NCBI RefSeq assembly: GCF_963663645.1
Contig: NZ_OY760503.1
Location: forward strand, 1,121,501 to 1,185,500
Reading direction: 5' to 3'
Length of the DNA stretch: 64,000 nt
Origin: an uncultured Trichococcus sp.
GTDB taxonomy: Bacteria > Bacillota > Bacilli > Lactobacillales > Aerococcaceae
Shown: positions 18,293 to 27,457 of the stretch, one piece after another
Numbering within the stretch: position 1 is the stretch's first letter
Layout: each line of letters begins with the position of its first letter
Made by a program: the position numbers and the translations under genes
Notes under the pieces: generated by a model
Databases searched by the model: none
Seen by the model: only the letters and a program-made list of their open reading frames with translations
What the model was told of the DNA's origin: nothing

Positions 18293-19213
18293 ATGATCTA
18301 TACAGTTACGTTAAACCCAGCGATAGATCGTTTACTGTTTATCGGTGAGGAACTTGTTAAAAGAAAAACAAACCGAATCAGAAAAGTAACCTACGATTTA
18401 GGTGGCAAAGGTCTCCATGGCTCTTACGTGATGAGTAAACTTAAGATCGATAACCTGGCAATGGGGTTGTGCGGGACAAATAACAAAGCAGCTTTATACA
18501 ATATATTGGCACAAAAAAATATAAGGCACGATTTTACCGAGGTAGCTGATGAGTCTACAAGAGAGTGCTATATCGTATTAGAAGAGGGAATCAGCGGCAG
18601 TACGATGTTCACGGAGAAAGGACTTGTTGTCTCTGAGTTTCAAAAAAGAAATTTATTGGAGAAAATAAGGCAGAAGGTAACCAGACAAGACATGGTTCTG
18701 ATAGCGGGCTCTCTTCCACAAAATTATCTTATCTCAGACTTAGAAGAGCTCTTGTATGTTTTGAAAGATAGTGGTTGCTTCATTGCTTGTGATTTATCTG
18801 GAGATGCTTTGCTAAAAGCAGTTGAAGTAGGCGTTAATTTTATCAAGCCAAATGAATTTGAATTACAGGAAATCGTCTCAAAAAATCAGAGTCTTGCGGA
18901 AAATTTAGTGGCGTTATCCGAAAGGGTCGACTGTGTGATAGCCTCACAAGGAGAAAAAGGCAGCTTTTGCCAATATCAGGGTGAACAATTTCAAGTCATT
19001 GCCCCCAAAGTTGAGGAAGTCAATGATACTGGTGCTGGTGATTGCTTTGTAGGGGCATTTCTATCCATGTTCTATCTTAAGAAGCCGATTGAAGAATGTT
19101 TAAGTTTTGCTAGCGGTTGTGCTGCAAGCAAGGTTAAGAACAATGATAGTACAAGTTTTGATATCGAAGATGCATTGGACTTACAACAGGAAGTAACGAT
19201 AAATAGATTATAG
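18293..19213 (+). CDS. PfkB-family sugar-phosphate kinase, 1-phosphofructokinase-like
   Basis: A 306-aa ribokinase-superfamily enzyme. MIYTVTLNPAIDR and LGGKGLHGSYV bind substrate, and the anion hole and catalytic Asp are in NDTGAGDCFVGAF. The start is like FruK and LacC, enzymes that phosphorylate a ketohexose phosphate to the 1,6-bisphosphate. The usual GGKGINVA is altered to GGKGLHGSYV, so specificity may differ. It should act on the phosphorylated sugar delivered by the PTS and feed the aldolase encoded 18 bases downstream. A tagatose- or fructose-phosphate kinase is most likely. Confidence 0.85.
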   Translation: MIYTVTLNPAIDRLLFIGEELVKRKTNRIRKVTYDLGGKGLHGSYVMSKLKIDNLAMGLCGTNNKAALYNILAQKNIRHDFTEVADESTRECYIVLEEGISGSTMFTEKGLVVSEFQKRNLLEKIRQKVTRQDMVLIAGSLPQNYLISDLEELLYVLKDSGCFIACDLSGDALLKAVEVGVNFIKPNEFELQEIVSKNQSLAENLVALSERVDCVIASQGEKGSFCQYQGEQFQVIAPKVEEVNDTGAGDCFVGAFLSMFYLKKPIEECLSFASGCAASKVKNNDSTSFDIEDALDLQQEVTINRL

Positions 19214-19231
19214 GAAAAGGGAGCGGATTAT

Positions 19232-19879
19232 ATGTTATACCAACAAGAGAGAGAAAGATTAGCTAAGATTGTCAGAACAATGTTTGACAGATTTGAAACG
19301 AATGCGGCTGGAGGAAATGTCAGTGTGCGGATGAATGATAAACACATTATTATGACACCGACACTGATGTCACAAGATCATTTATGCAATCTTTCCCCTT
19401 ATCAAATATTAGTTGTTGACATGGATGAAAACGTTATCGAAGGTGACGGTAGGCTGACACGCGAAATCAATATGCATATGGCTTGCTTTAATACACATAA
19501 AGATATCGGCGCTGTCGTACATGGTCACGCCAGAGAATCCATGGTATTTGCCACGATGGGAATGGAGATGCCAAATCTTACAGAGGCAACACAAAAATTC
19601 GGAAGAATTCCTTGTTTGGACTTCTATCCAGCATGTTCTCCCGAATTAGCCGAGGAAGTAAAGTCTTATGTTGAATCTCTGGGGGACGATGTAAAGTCCA
19701 AAGCAATGTTGCTAAAACAGCACGGGGTATTGGTTTTGGATACAACGCTTAATAAAGCTTACGATTCATTGGAAAGACTAGAATATAATGCTTATATCGC
19801 TTACAAATCCATGGTTTTTGATAGACTAGGAATCCATAGCATGGAAGTGGCAGAATACGAATATAATTTAGTGGAGTGA
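19232..19879 (+). CDS. Class II aldolase, fuculose-phosphate aldolase/adducin family
   Basis: A 215-aa zinc enzyme of the FucA/RhaD/AraD family. TNAAGGNVSVR is the phosphate-binding start, VVHGHARES supplies two zinc histidines, and LKQHGVLVL supplies the third. The family cleaves ketose 1-phosphates into dihydroxyacetone phosphate and an aldehyde, or epimerises pentose 5-phosphates. Its substrate should be the product of the PTS, with or without the PfkB kinase. This is not the class II fructose-bisphosphate-type aldolase (GatY) found in enterobacterial galactitol operons. A GGGAGCGG site precedes ATG 19232. Confidence 0.85.
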   Translation: MLYQQERERLAKIVRTMFDRFETNAAGGNVSVRMNDKHIIMTPTLMSQDHLCNLSPYQILVVDMDENVIEGDGRLTREINMHMACFNTHKDIGAVVHGHARESMVFATMGMEMPNLTEATQKFGRIPCLDFYPACSPELAEEVKSYVESLGDDVKSKAMLLKQHGVLVLDTTLNKAYDSLERLEYNAYIAYKSMVFDRLGIHSMEVAEYEYNLVE

Positions 19880-19884
19880 TCATA

Positions 19885-20112
19885 ATGAAGAAGAGAGAAT
19901 TTGTCTTTAATCTGAGCCTATTTTTAGGATGCCTGTTGTTTGTACTTTCCATGTTTAGTAATAGCGTCTGGATTATTGTAGCTGCTTTAATTTCTTCGAG
20001 TATAGCGTTGAAAGTTTACCGACAAGATAATCCGAAGATGAATAAAAACTACAAAGAACTTGTAATTGAAAAGGGCATGCAGAAAAATATAAAGGGCAAC
20101 AGAAAAAGATAA
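19885..20112 (+). CDS. Small two-segment membrane protein, unknown function
   Basis: I do not recognise this 75-aa protein. Residues about 7-27 and 29-44 form two hydrophobic segments around SMFSNSVWI, and the rest is a lysine-rich tail (about 30 residues, ending KGNRKR), probably cytoplasmic. ATG 19885 has GTGGAG upstream; a GTG at 19876 overlapping the aldolase stop is an alternative. It is the last gene of the PTS operon, six bases after the aldolase, so co-expression is likely. A helper of the PTS membrane component is a guess from position only. Confidence 0.6.
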   Translation: MKKREFVFNLSLFLGCLLFVLSMFSNSVWIIVAALISSSIALKVYRQDNPKMNKNYKELVIEKGMQKNIKGNRKR

Positions 20113-20209
20113 AATGACTTAATCGCAAATGAAGAATAATCCGGAAGCTAGGCACTCAAAAAAACGAGTGTTTGGTTTTTGGGTTATTTTTGTATAGTAC
20201 GATAGAACC

Positions 20210-20267
20210 AGCAAGCCCCTAGTTCCCGACATCAGATCGGAGACTTGGGGGCTTGCTGTTTTTGTTT
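20210..20267. terminator. Terminator between the PTS operon and the LysR remnant
   Basis: AGCAAGCCCC (20210-20219) pairs with GGGGCTTGCT (about 20248-20257), enclosing inner pairing TCCCGA/TCGGAG, then GTTTTTGTTTT. A weaker stem, CACTC/GAGTG, is near 20153-20170. Confidence 0.8.
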
Positions 20268-20549
20268 TGGGGCATAGCTACGCGTTCCTAATATATAATC
20301 CGAGAATGATTTGGTCAGGGATTTCAGGAATTGCTTGGCTTCCGGGGTGATATTTTCTCTGGTTCTTTTGATCCAGCCCATTTTGATGGGGACATCGCAA
20401 TTTTCGATAGGGATGGTTCTGATACACGGTTCCAGGAAATTTGCGCGGCTGATTCCGGGGCTAAACCGGAAAATGTCCGTATTCTTCAGCATCGTCAGGA
20501 TGGTGAAAGTTTTGTTCGCCACGTGCTCCAAGACGGTCTGCAGGCGGCA
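20232..20549 (-). pseudogene. C-terminal remnant of a LysR-family regulator
   Basis: The open frame encodes about 106 residues, with FTILTMLKNTDIFRFSPG, IPIENCDVPIKMGWIKR and TPEAKQFLKSL, typical of the second half of a LysR substrate-binding domain. Upstream a TAA (20552-20550 on the minus strand) closes the frame. No helix-turn-helix coding sequence follows in the next 240 bases, which hold nothing else recognisable. About two thirds of the gene is missing. The 3' end runs into the terminator. Confidence 0.7.
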
Positions 20550-20793
20550 TTATATTAAAAAAGAAATAAAAATGAGCACCAACAAGACAGGGGTCGTATC
20601 CATTTGTTAAAGTGTATCGGAAAAAATCGGTTTCTGAAAATCAATTTCATTTCGTTTTGGGTGCAATGAATTTGACAACCCATGTATGTGTCTGTTAGCT
20701 TTAAAATTCAAAGTGGAAAAGATCACATCAGGAAACTAACGTTGTTGATTTTTGAGCATTGAGTAAAAACTTATTCATAAGGGGGTTCTAGCA

Positions 20794-21438
20794 ATGGAAA
20801 CAGAAATGATTTATGAACTGAGCCGTCCTAAGAATAGTATTCCTGGGGAAAAGTACCCCCCATTGTTTGTGATGCATGGTATGGGCAGCAATGAACAAAA
20901 TATGCTGACACTTGTTGATGGTCTAAAGGATTCATTCTTTATTTTTAGTATAAGGGGGCCTTTGACCCAAGGGCCTGGATTTGCCTACTTTACCATTGAA
21001 GGCTATGGAAGACCCCACCGAGAATCTTTTGATGGCGCGATTCAGAAGCTGACTAGCTTTATTGATGAGGCAACAATGGAGTATCAAATAGATCCGAAGC
21101 AAGTATATTTATTAGGGTTTAGCCAAGGAGCCATTGCCTCAATGACCTTAGCACTCACTCTTGGAAATAAAATTAAAGGTGTTGTAGCGTTAAGTGGTTA
21201 TATTCCTCATTTTGTGAAGGAAGAATACGTGAATAATCCTGATAACCGGCTATCTGTGTTTATATCACATGGAGAATATGACCAGGTCTTGCCATACGCG
21301 TGGGGAGAAGCAAATGCTGAACATTTTACTAAAGTAGAAGTTCCTGTAACATTCAAATCCTATCCTGAAGGACACACCGTATCCAGAAAAAATCTTCAGG
21401 ACTTTGAATCCTGGATTTTGGAAGATTTATCAAGATAA
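20794..21438 (+). CDS. Alpha/beta-hydrolase, phospholipase/carboxylesterase family
   Basis: A 214-aa soluble serine hydrolase. PPLFVMHGMGSNE gives the oxyanion region, GFSQGA the nucleophile serine, HGEYDQVLP the acidic residue and EGHTVS the histidine, so the catalytic triad is complete. Family members hydrolyse short acyl esters or act as acyl-protein thioesterases. No signal peptide. A GGGGG-containing site precedes ATG 20794, and it has its own terminator, so it is a single-gene unit. The substrate cannot be predicted. Confidence 0.85.
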   Translation: METEMIYELSRPKNSIPGEKYPPLFVMHGMGSNEQNMLTLVDGLKDSFFIFSIRGPLTQGPGFAYFTIEGYGRPHRESFDGAIQKLTSFIDEATMEYQIDPKQVYLLGFSQGAIASMTLALTLGNKIKGVVALSGYIPHFVKEEYVNNPDNRLSVFISHGEYDQVLPYAWGEANAEHFTKVEVPVTFKSYPEGHTVSRKNLQDFESWILEDLSR

Positions 21439-21451
21439 AAATAGAATGAAC

Positions 21452-21505
21452 CAATCAAAATAAGACACCCAACATTTTAAAGTGCTGGGTGTCTTATTTT
21501 GATTG
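21452..21505. terminator. Long-stem terminator after the esterase
   Basis: A 20-bp perfect inverted repeat (21452-21471 with 21486-21505) contains A- and T-rich outer ends, so it can act in both directions. Confidence 0.85.
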
Positions 21506-21618
21506 TAATATCTGATTTTACTCAACGTCGTGTAATTACTAAAATGGCTACTCTGGACCCTGAGATCACTGCTTCATAATAGAACAAATAAAAATATCTC
21601 GAATCCGAGAATCTTTTT

Positions 21619-21647
21619 GTTTACTTATAAAAAATAAGTGGTATACT
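21619..21647 (+). promoter_or_regulatory. Promoter and putative HxlR-type operator of the reductase gene
   Basis: TATACT (21642-21647) has GTTTAC 17 bases upstream. The palindrome ACTTAT-N5-ATAAGT fills the spacer. The half site GTTTACTTAT is identical to one in the operator candidate at 27458. Confidence 0.55.
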
Positions 21648-21693
21648 CTATCTATACTAAAAAAAAAAACAAACAATCTAGGAGGAACATAAC

Positions 21694-22269
21694 ATGACAA
21701 CTATCACAATTTTTGGTCAAGGAAACATGGGTAAAGCAATCGGAGAGAACTTCCAAGCAGCAGGAAACGTTGTATCTTACATCGGCAAAGGTGAAGTAGC
21801 TGATTCAGTAGGAGATATCGTAGTATTGGCGGTTCCTTATCCAGCACTTTCTTCTATCGTGAAAGAAAATGCAGAAAAATTAGCAGGGAAAGTGGTTATT
21901 GATATTACAAACCCGCTTGACTTCGACACCTTTGACTCTTTGGTTGTTCCCGCTGACAGTTCAGCAGCAGCTGAAGTTCAAAAAGCTCTTCCGAACTCAA
22001 AAGTATTGAAGGCTTTTAATACAACATTTGCCGGAACTTTAACAAGCAAAACGATTGGTGGTTCCCACCAGACAACTGTTTTAGTTGCAGGTGACGATGC
22101 AGAAGCTAAGAGCCAGGTTTTCGCAGCACTGGAGGGTAGTGGCCTGGCAACTCTGGATGCTGGTTCTCTGAAGAGAGCACGTGAATTAGAAGCTGTAGGA
22201 TTCCTCCAATTGACTCTGGCAGGATCTGAAAAGATCAGCTGGAATGGTGGATTCGGACTTTTCAATTAA
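21694..22269 (+). CDS. NADP-dependent oxidoreductase, F420-type dinucleotide-binding domain
   Basis: A 191-aa protein with a single Rossmann domain. ITIFGQGNMGKAIG is the nucleotide-binding turn, VVLAVPYPA and VVIDITNPLD are typical of coenzyme F420:NADP reductase-like proteins, and SKVLKAFNT and AVGFLQLTLAG close the fold. Firmicutes do not generally use F420; homologues are thought to reduce other substrates with NADPH. An AGGAGG site precedes ATG 21694. It stands alone, just left of two insertion sequences, and shares an operator-like motif with the NmrA-type gene at 26566. Confidence 0.82.
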   Translation: MTTITIFGQGNMGKAIGENFQAAGNVVSYIGKGEVADSVGDIVVLAVPYPALSSIVKENAEKLAGKVVIDITNPLDFDTFDSLVVPADSSAAAEVQKALPNSKVLKAFNTTFAGTLTSKTIGGSHQTTVLVAGDDAEAKSQVFAALEGSGLATLDAGSLKRARELEAVGFLQLTLAGSEKISWNGGFGLFN

Positions 22270-22325
22270 GCGTCTAAAACATCTCACTACAAAAGTACTC
22301 AAAAATAAATAATAAAAAGGCACTA

Positions 22326-23627
22326 GTGTAGTGTCTCATTGATATTTAGAAATAAAAATTATATTCTCAATTCCTTTTAAACGTTCGAAAGAACAGTTTT
22401 AGGATACAAAGAAATCATTTTTGTCCGTGCTTCAGTATTTGTAAAGTGCCATCGGATTTTTGCTGATCGGGCATTCCGGCCTCGCTCCCAGGCAGACAAC
22501 TCCGAACCGAGCGTCTCGATATTATCAATTCTACGAGATAAACATTGCTTGTTCATCACGTTCAATTCTATTTCGGCAATATTCAACCAACTACCATGTT
22601 TTGGTGTGAAATGCACTTCTAAGCGCCGAGCTATTCTCCGTGCCTCTTCGGGCGGAAATGCTTTATAGAGTGAAGCGATTGTATGGGTGTTCAGGTTATC
22701 CAGAACCAAAATGATTTTCTCAACAGACGGATAACTAACGTCTACAAGGTATTGAATCTCCTCGGCCCAATCTATTGCTGTTCGTTGCGTGCGGACGTTC
22801 ACATGCCGGGTTCCACCAAGTGGTTCGGTGAAGACGAAGATGCTACAGGTTCCCTGTCTCACGTATTCAGAATCAATTTTTTGGTCACTGCCTTCCCGCA
22901 TGGGAAGGGGTTCTCTTGATTCACCCAGAAGTTGATAAGGTTTTTCGTCCATACAAACGACCGGCTGACAAGGATTGTATGGCAGTTCATAGACGTCAAG
23001 GACATCTTCCATGCAGGCTACGAATGCTCCGTTTTCTTTTGGTGGGATGCACCAGTATTGTTTTTTGTGAGGTCGTAATTCGTTTTTTTTAACGTTCTTC
23101 CAATGGCATCCTTACCTACCGGAATGACAAGCTCAACTTTTGCTTGCTCTTCCAAAAGGCGTAATGTCCATCTGGAACGGCCGTCCGGAGCGGGGCCGCA
23201 GGCGATTTCAATAAGTTTCGCTTCCGCACGTCCATCAACTTTCCGACGGGCATTGTCCGAGTTGACACTTCTGCTTACGTAAAGCACTCTCTCAATACCA
23301 CCCTCAACATAGTACTTGATAACATTGTAAACAGTCGCGTAACAAACACCTATAGTTTTGACGCATTGTTGTTGGGTGGACGGTTTCCCGTGCGCTTCAT
23401 CGAGGTCTAATAAAATTTGGCATCTGCATTTTATGGTCTTAGTAGTCGTTTTCTTCCGCTTGACGCTTTCCAATTTGCGGACTTCAGCATCTGTTAATGA
23501 GATAACGTACTTCTTGTTTCTGCCCATTTTAAACACCGCCGTTTATTTTTATTATACGCCACAACGAGGGGAACTCTACATAGATACAGACTCAATAGCT
23601 TACTTATTTTTCAACGCTACAATACAC
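22326..23627 (-). mobile_element. IS630-family insertion sequence, copy 1
   Basis: TA duplications at 22324-22325 and 23628-23629 flank terminal inverted repeats beginning GTGTA(G/T)TGT. The left end (GTGTAGTGTCTCATTGATA) is more worn than the right (revcomp GTGTATTGTAGCGTTGA). One transposase in two overlapping frames fills the element. Length about 1.3 kb is normal for IS630. Confidence 0.88.
22377..23527 (-). CDS. IS630 transposase, made by -1 frameshift
   Basis: The first frame (23527 down to about 23018) encodes MGRNKKYVISLTD and a helix-turn-helix region; the second (to 22377) encodes the DDE catalytic domain with Asp in VVCMDEKPY, Asp in LVLDNLNTH and Glu in SWLNIAEIEL. They join at a run of eight A on the coding strand (complement of 23083-23090), where a -1 slip turns TLKKTNYDL into the conserved TLKKNELRPHKKQYWC. 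The same arrangement in copy 2 argues that the shift is programmed. No further disruption is visible, so the element may be active. Confidence 0.88.
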
Positions 23628-23696
23628 TAGTGTTTAAGTGAGGGTGCTTATCCCTAAAGGTTAGCTTGAGTTCGGTATTTAACTGGACTTGAGCTA

Positions 23697-25004
23697 GTGT
23701 AGTGTAGCGTTGATATTTAGAGAAAAGATCGACATCGACATACTCAACTAGTATCAAATATTTGATTTTTCAATTTTGGGATACAACGAAGCCATCTTTT
23801 CTCGCGCTTGATTATTTGTAAAATGCCAACGGATTTTTGATGAACGGGTATTCCGTTCCCGCTCCCATGCAGCCAACTCCGAACGGAGTTTTTCAAAATC
23901 ATCAATTCTGCGATGTAAACATTGCCTGGTCATAACATTTAATTCTATTTCGGCAATATTCAACCAACTACCATGTAATGGCGTGAAATGAATCTCTAAG
24001 CGGCGGGCTATCCTTCGTGCCTCTTCGGGCGGAAATGCTCTGTAGAGTGAAGCGAGTGTATGTGTATTGAGATTATCCAGAACTAAAGTGATTTTTTCAA
24101 CATTGGGATAACCAATATCTACAAGGTATTGAATCTCCTCGGCCCAATCTACTGACGTTCGTTGCTTACGTACGTTCACGTGTCGGACTCCACCCAGTGG
24201 TTCAGTGAAGATAAAAATGCTACAAGTGCCTTCTCGCACATATTCAGAATCAATTTTTTGGTCACTGCCTTTTCGCATAGGAAGAGGTTCCCTTGATTCA
24301 CCCAAAAGTTGATAGGGTTTTTCGTCCATACAAACGACTGGGTGTTGAGGATCGTAAGGTAACTCATACACGTCGAGGACATCTTCCATGCACGCTACGA
24401 ATGCTGCGTTTTCTTTTGACGGGATGCACCAATATTGTTTTTTGTGAGGTCGTAATTCGTTTTTTTTAAGGTTCTTCCGATGGCATCTTTGCCAACGGGA
24501 ATTTCAAGTTCAACTTTTGCTTTCTCTTCCAGAAGGCGAAGGGTCCATCTGGAACGACCTTCTGGGGCTGGGCCGCAGGCCATTTCAATGAGTTTTGCTT
24601 CCGCGCGTCCATCGATTTTCCTACGGGCATTATCAGAATTGACACTTCTAGCGACTGTTAGAACATTTTCAACACCGCCGTCAATATAGTACTTGATTAC
24701 ATTGTGCACAGTCGCGATACAAACACCGATAGATTTGGCACATTGTTGATGGGTAAGTGTTTTCACATGTGCTTCATCGAGGTCTAATAAAATTTGGCAT
24801 CTGCATTTTAGGGTTCGAGTAGTCGTTTTCTTACGCAAAACACTTTTTAATCTGCGTACTTCATCATCTGTCAATGAGATAACATACTTCTTGTTTCTGC
24901 CCATTTTAAGCCACCGCCGTTTATTTTTATTATACTCCACAACGATGGCGACTCTAACAGATTCAAACTCAACATCTTACTTATTTATCAACGCTACACT
25001 ACAC
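23697..25004 (-). mobile_element. IS630-family insertion sequence, copy 2
   Basis: TA at 23695-23696 and 25005-25006 flanks near-perfect inverted repeats starting GTGTAGTGTAGCGTTGATA. It has the same orientation as copy 1, 67 bases away, and is clearly diverged from it in sequence, so these are two insertions or an old tandem arrangement rather than a fresh duplication. Confidence 0.9.
23754..24904 (-). CDS. IS630 transposase, second copy, -1 frameshift
   Basis: The same two-frame layout as copy 1: MGRNKKYVISLTDDEV and helix-turn-helix in the first frame (start 24904), then the DDE domain with VVCMDEKPY, LVLDNLNTH and SWLNIAEIEL in the second. The slip site is again eight A (complement of 24460-24467). 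Protein identity to copy 1 looks roughly 85 percent by eye. A longer first frame (to 24940) is possible but MGRNKK is the shared start. Confidence 0.88.
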
Positions 25005-25146
25005 TAGCCATTTTTTGTTTTCCATAAAAAGTAGTTGAATATAGCACTGTAACCGTATCATAAGTCAATAAGCTAAAATTTGGGCATTTTGGTGCATGAG
25101 TAGTATGATGAAGTTACTAATAAATATTATTATGAGGAGTGATAGG

Positions 25147-25935
25147 ATGACGGCATATGAATTACCAAAAGTGTGGCAGTGGGAAGAAGAGAATTCAAAT
25201 AAAGTAGGCAACCGTCCAACAGCCGGCAGTCGTTTCGAACAAAAATTACCAGCCGGAGAGGCTCCGTTCCAACTCTATTCATTGGGAACACCGAATGGCA
25301 TTAAAGTTACGATCATGTTCGAAGAACTGAAAGCATTGGGTGTAGAGGGCGCAGATTATGATTTGTACACCATTAATATTGCAGAAGGCGACCAATTTGG
25401 TTCGGATTTCGTTGAGATTAATCCTAACTCTAAAATTCCGGCGCTTGTGGATCAAAGTCTAAGTCCGCGTTTGGAAATTTTTGAATCAGGCTCCATTCTT
25501 CTATACTTAGCCGAGAAATTTGAGCAACTGATTCCGACTGATATCCATGGCCGGACCGAAACCCTTAATTGGTTATTCTGGCAAATAGGGGCAGGGCCCT
25601 ATGTTGGGGGAGGATTTGGTCACTTTTTCGCCTATGCTCCCGAGCCTATGCAATACCCGATCGATCGCTTCACGATGGAGACGAAACGTCAGCTGGATTT
25701 GCTCGATAAAACTTTAGCGGAGCGTCCTTATGTGGCAGGCGATAGCTATACCATCGCGGATATTGCCATATGGTCTTGGTACGGTCGTTTAGCTTTAGGA
25801 AAACTATACAAAGGATCGTATGAATTCTTGAATCTGGATGAATACCCTCACCTCTTGGAATGGTCCAAACGTATCGCAGAACGACCAGGCGTTCAAAAAG
25901 GTCTGGCAGCGAAGTCTCAACCGCTTGAGAAGTAG
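25147..25935 (+). CDS. yghU: Glutathione S-transferase-family disulfide reductase, YghU-like
   Basis: A 262-aa protein. After about 45 N-terminal residues (MTAYELPKVWQWEEENSN) typical of YghU/YfcG, a thioredoxin-fold domain begins at FQLYSLGTPNGIKV and includes NPNSKIPALVD and ESGSILLYLAEK. The helical C-terminal domain holds RPYVAGDSYTIADIAIWSW. The family reduces disulfides with glutathione or similar thiols. GAGGAG at 25135-25140 supports ATG 25147 over an earlier start at 25096. It stands right of the IS630 pair, in a stretch rich in redox genes. Confidence 0.88.
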   Translation: MTAYELPKVWQWEEENSNKVGNRPTAGSRFEQKLPAGEAPFQLYSLGTPNGIKVTIMFEELKALGVEGADYDLYTINIAEGDQFGSDFVEINPNSKIPALVDQSLSPRLEIFESGSILLYLAEKFEQLIPTDIHGRTETLNWLFWQIGAGPYVGGGFGHFFAYAPEPMQYPIDRFTMETKRQLDLLDKTLAERPYVAGDSYTIADIAIWSWYGRLALGKLYKGSYEFLNLDEYPHLLEWSKRIAERPGVQKGLAAKSQPLEK

Positions 25936-26073
25936 CCCAAGAAAAGAAAACATTGAGTTTTCTCCTTATGCAGCACTAAAACCTCATTTATCCGTGGTGG
26001 AAATTCAGTACTTAGTCTGATGCCTTTGCGCGCAGCGGGGATTATAATGTAAGGGAAAGAGAGGGGAAGGGTC

Positions 26074-26442
26074 ATGAATTTCTTAATGAATCTGATTTGG
26101 TTTGTTTTGGGTGGTTTTATCAGTTTTATTTCTTGGATCGTTATCGGAATCCTGTGGTGCCTGACCATCGTCGGGATCCCTATCGGCATGCAGTGCTTTA
26201 AGTTCGCAGTGATGGCGGCTGTACCGTTCGGCAGGGAAATCCGCATCAGCGAAAGCAGCACGTCGTTAGTGTTGAATATAATCTGGATGCTGTTGGGGGG
26301 CTTAGCATTGGCAGCCGAAGAAGTCATCATGGGCGTCGTCTTCTGCATGACGGTCGTAGGCATTCCATTCGGGCTGCAGCACTTCAAACATGCCAAGTTG
26401 GCACTGATGCCGTTCGGCGCGGAAATCTATCGGGTTGCGTAA
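26074..26442 (+). CDS. yccF: YccF-family inner membrane protein
   Basis: A 122-aa protein made of two similar halves, each with a hydrophobic segment ending in the motif TIVGIPIG or TVVGIPFG followed by a QCFKFA or QHFKHA stretch, the YccF (DUF307) signature. Family function is unknown; in other bacteria it is often next to transport or CIC-channel genes. AGGGGAAGG precedes ATG 26074 and TATAAT lies at 26043-26048. A decayed paralogue with similar upstream DNA is at 32668. Confidence 0.85.
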   Translation: MNFLMNLIWFVLGGFISFISWIVIGILWCLTIVGIPIGMQCFKFAVMAAVPFGREIRISESSTSLVLNIIWMLLGGLALAAEEVIMGVVFCMTVVGIPFGLQHFKHAKLALMPFGAEIYRVA

Positions 26443-26496
26443 CATGCATTATCATTGTCGGATGAGTACGCTACCGAAGACTCTACTATAAAAAGC

Positions 26497-26550
26497 AATG
26501 AGGTCCTTTGTTCCCAGTCAATCGCTGGGAATAAAGGACCTCATTTTTAC
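26497..26550. terminator. Bidirectional terminator between yccF and the NmrA-type gene
   Basis: A 21-bp stem (26497-26517 with 26525-26545, one mismatch) begins AATGAGGTCC and ends in TTTTT, with AAAAG on the left, serving both convergent genes. Confidence 0.88.
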
Positions 26551-26565
26551 GGCTCGATTAAATAA

Positions 26566-27435
26566 TTAATTTTGCGTAATTCCATTAACGATTTGGCTCA
26601 AAGCTTCATGGATTGGTGTTGCTGGACGGCCGAGCAGCTTTTCGAAATCGTTGCTTTCGACATCCAGACTACCTTCGCGGATGCTCTTTTGGATAGCGAG
26701 CAGGATCGGGATGACGAAATCCGGCACGCCGGCACCGCTCATCGCTTCGGCATAAGCGGCATCATCAAGCTGCAGCACGGTGACTTCTTTATCCAAAACG
26801 GATCCAAGAGCTGACGCGATCTCTTCCTGAGTCAACGGCTTGCCGGAGAGCTCATAGACCGTATTTTCGTGTCCGCTGCCGGCCAACACGGCAGCCGCAG
26901 CTTCCGCATAATCCTGTTGCAGCGCCCAACCGACCTTGCCGTCGCCTGCGGATGTTACCCATGGAGCGCCTGCCAGGACACCTTGAATTCCTGAAATTTC
27001 ATTCTCCAAATACCAGTTGTTGCGCAAGAAGGAGTAGGGAATCCCTGTTTTCAAAATCGCTTCTTCTGTGGCCTGATGTGTTGGAGCGAATAAGTTTTTA
27101 CTTTCTTTTGCATTCGCTAAACTGGTGTATACGATGAAACCGACGCCGGCGCGTTCTGCCGCAGCTACTGCATTGGCGTGCTGGCGAATTCTTGTTTCGT
27201 TATCCCCATCCGCAGAAACAAGCAATAAACGATCAACACCTGCAAAAGCAGCATCCAGTGTTTCTGGGTGATCAAAATCCCCTTGTCGGATTTCCACTCC
27301 ACGAGTCCGTAATTCTTCCGCTTTTTCTGGATTACGAACACTGACAGCCAGTTGACTGGTGGGTACAGTCTTCAACAGCGTTTCTACAACTTTTGTGCCG
27401 AATTTTCCTGTTGCTCCCGTTACTAATAATTTCAT
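26566..27435 (-). CDS. NmrA-type NAD(P)-binding oxidoreductase
   Basis: A 289-aa atypical short-chain reductase. LLVTGATGKFGTKVVE is the glycine-rich nucleotide site; GVEIRQGDFDHPETLDAAF, RLLLVSADGD, IVYTSLANA and FLRNNWYLEN are typical of the NmrA/QorB group, many of which reduce quinones or sense redox state. ATG 27435 has GGAG upstream at proper distance; the TTG at 27450 is unlikely. It is divergent from the HxlR regulator, a common pairing in which the regulator controls the reductase. Confidence 0.86.
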   Translation of the reverse strand: MKLLVTGATGKFGTKVVETLLKTVPTSQLAVSVRNPEKAEELRTRGVEIRQGDFDHPETLDAAFAGVDRLLLVSADGDNETRIRQHANAVAAAERAGVGFIVYTSLANAKESKNLFAPTHQATEEAILKTGIPYSFLRNNWYLENEISGIQGVLAGAPWVTSAGDGKVGWALQQDYAEAAAAVLAGSGHENTVYELSGKPLTQEEIASALGSVLDKEVTVLQLDDAAYAEAMSGAGVPDFVIPILLAIQKSIREGSLDVESNDFEKLLGRPATPIHEALSQIVNGITQN

Positions 27436-27457
27436 ATGGCATTTCTCCAATTCTTTT

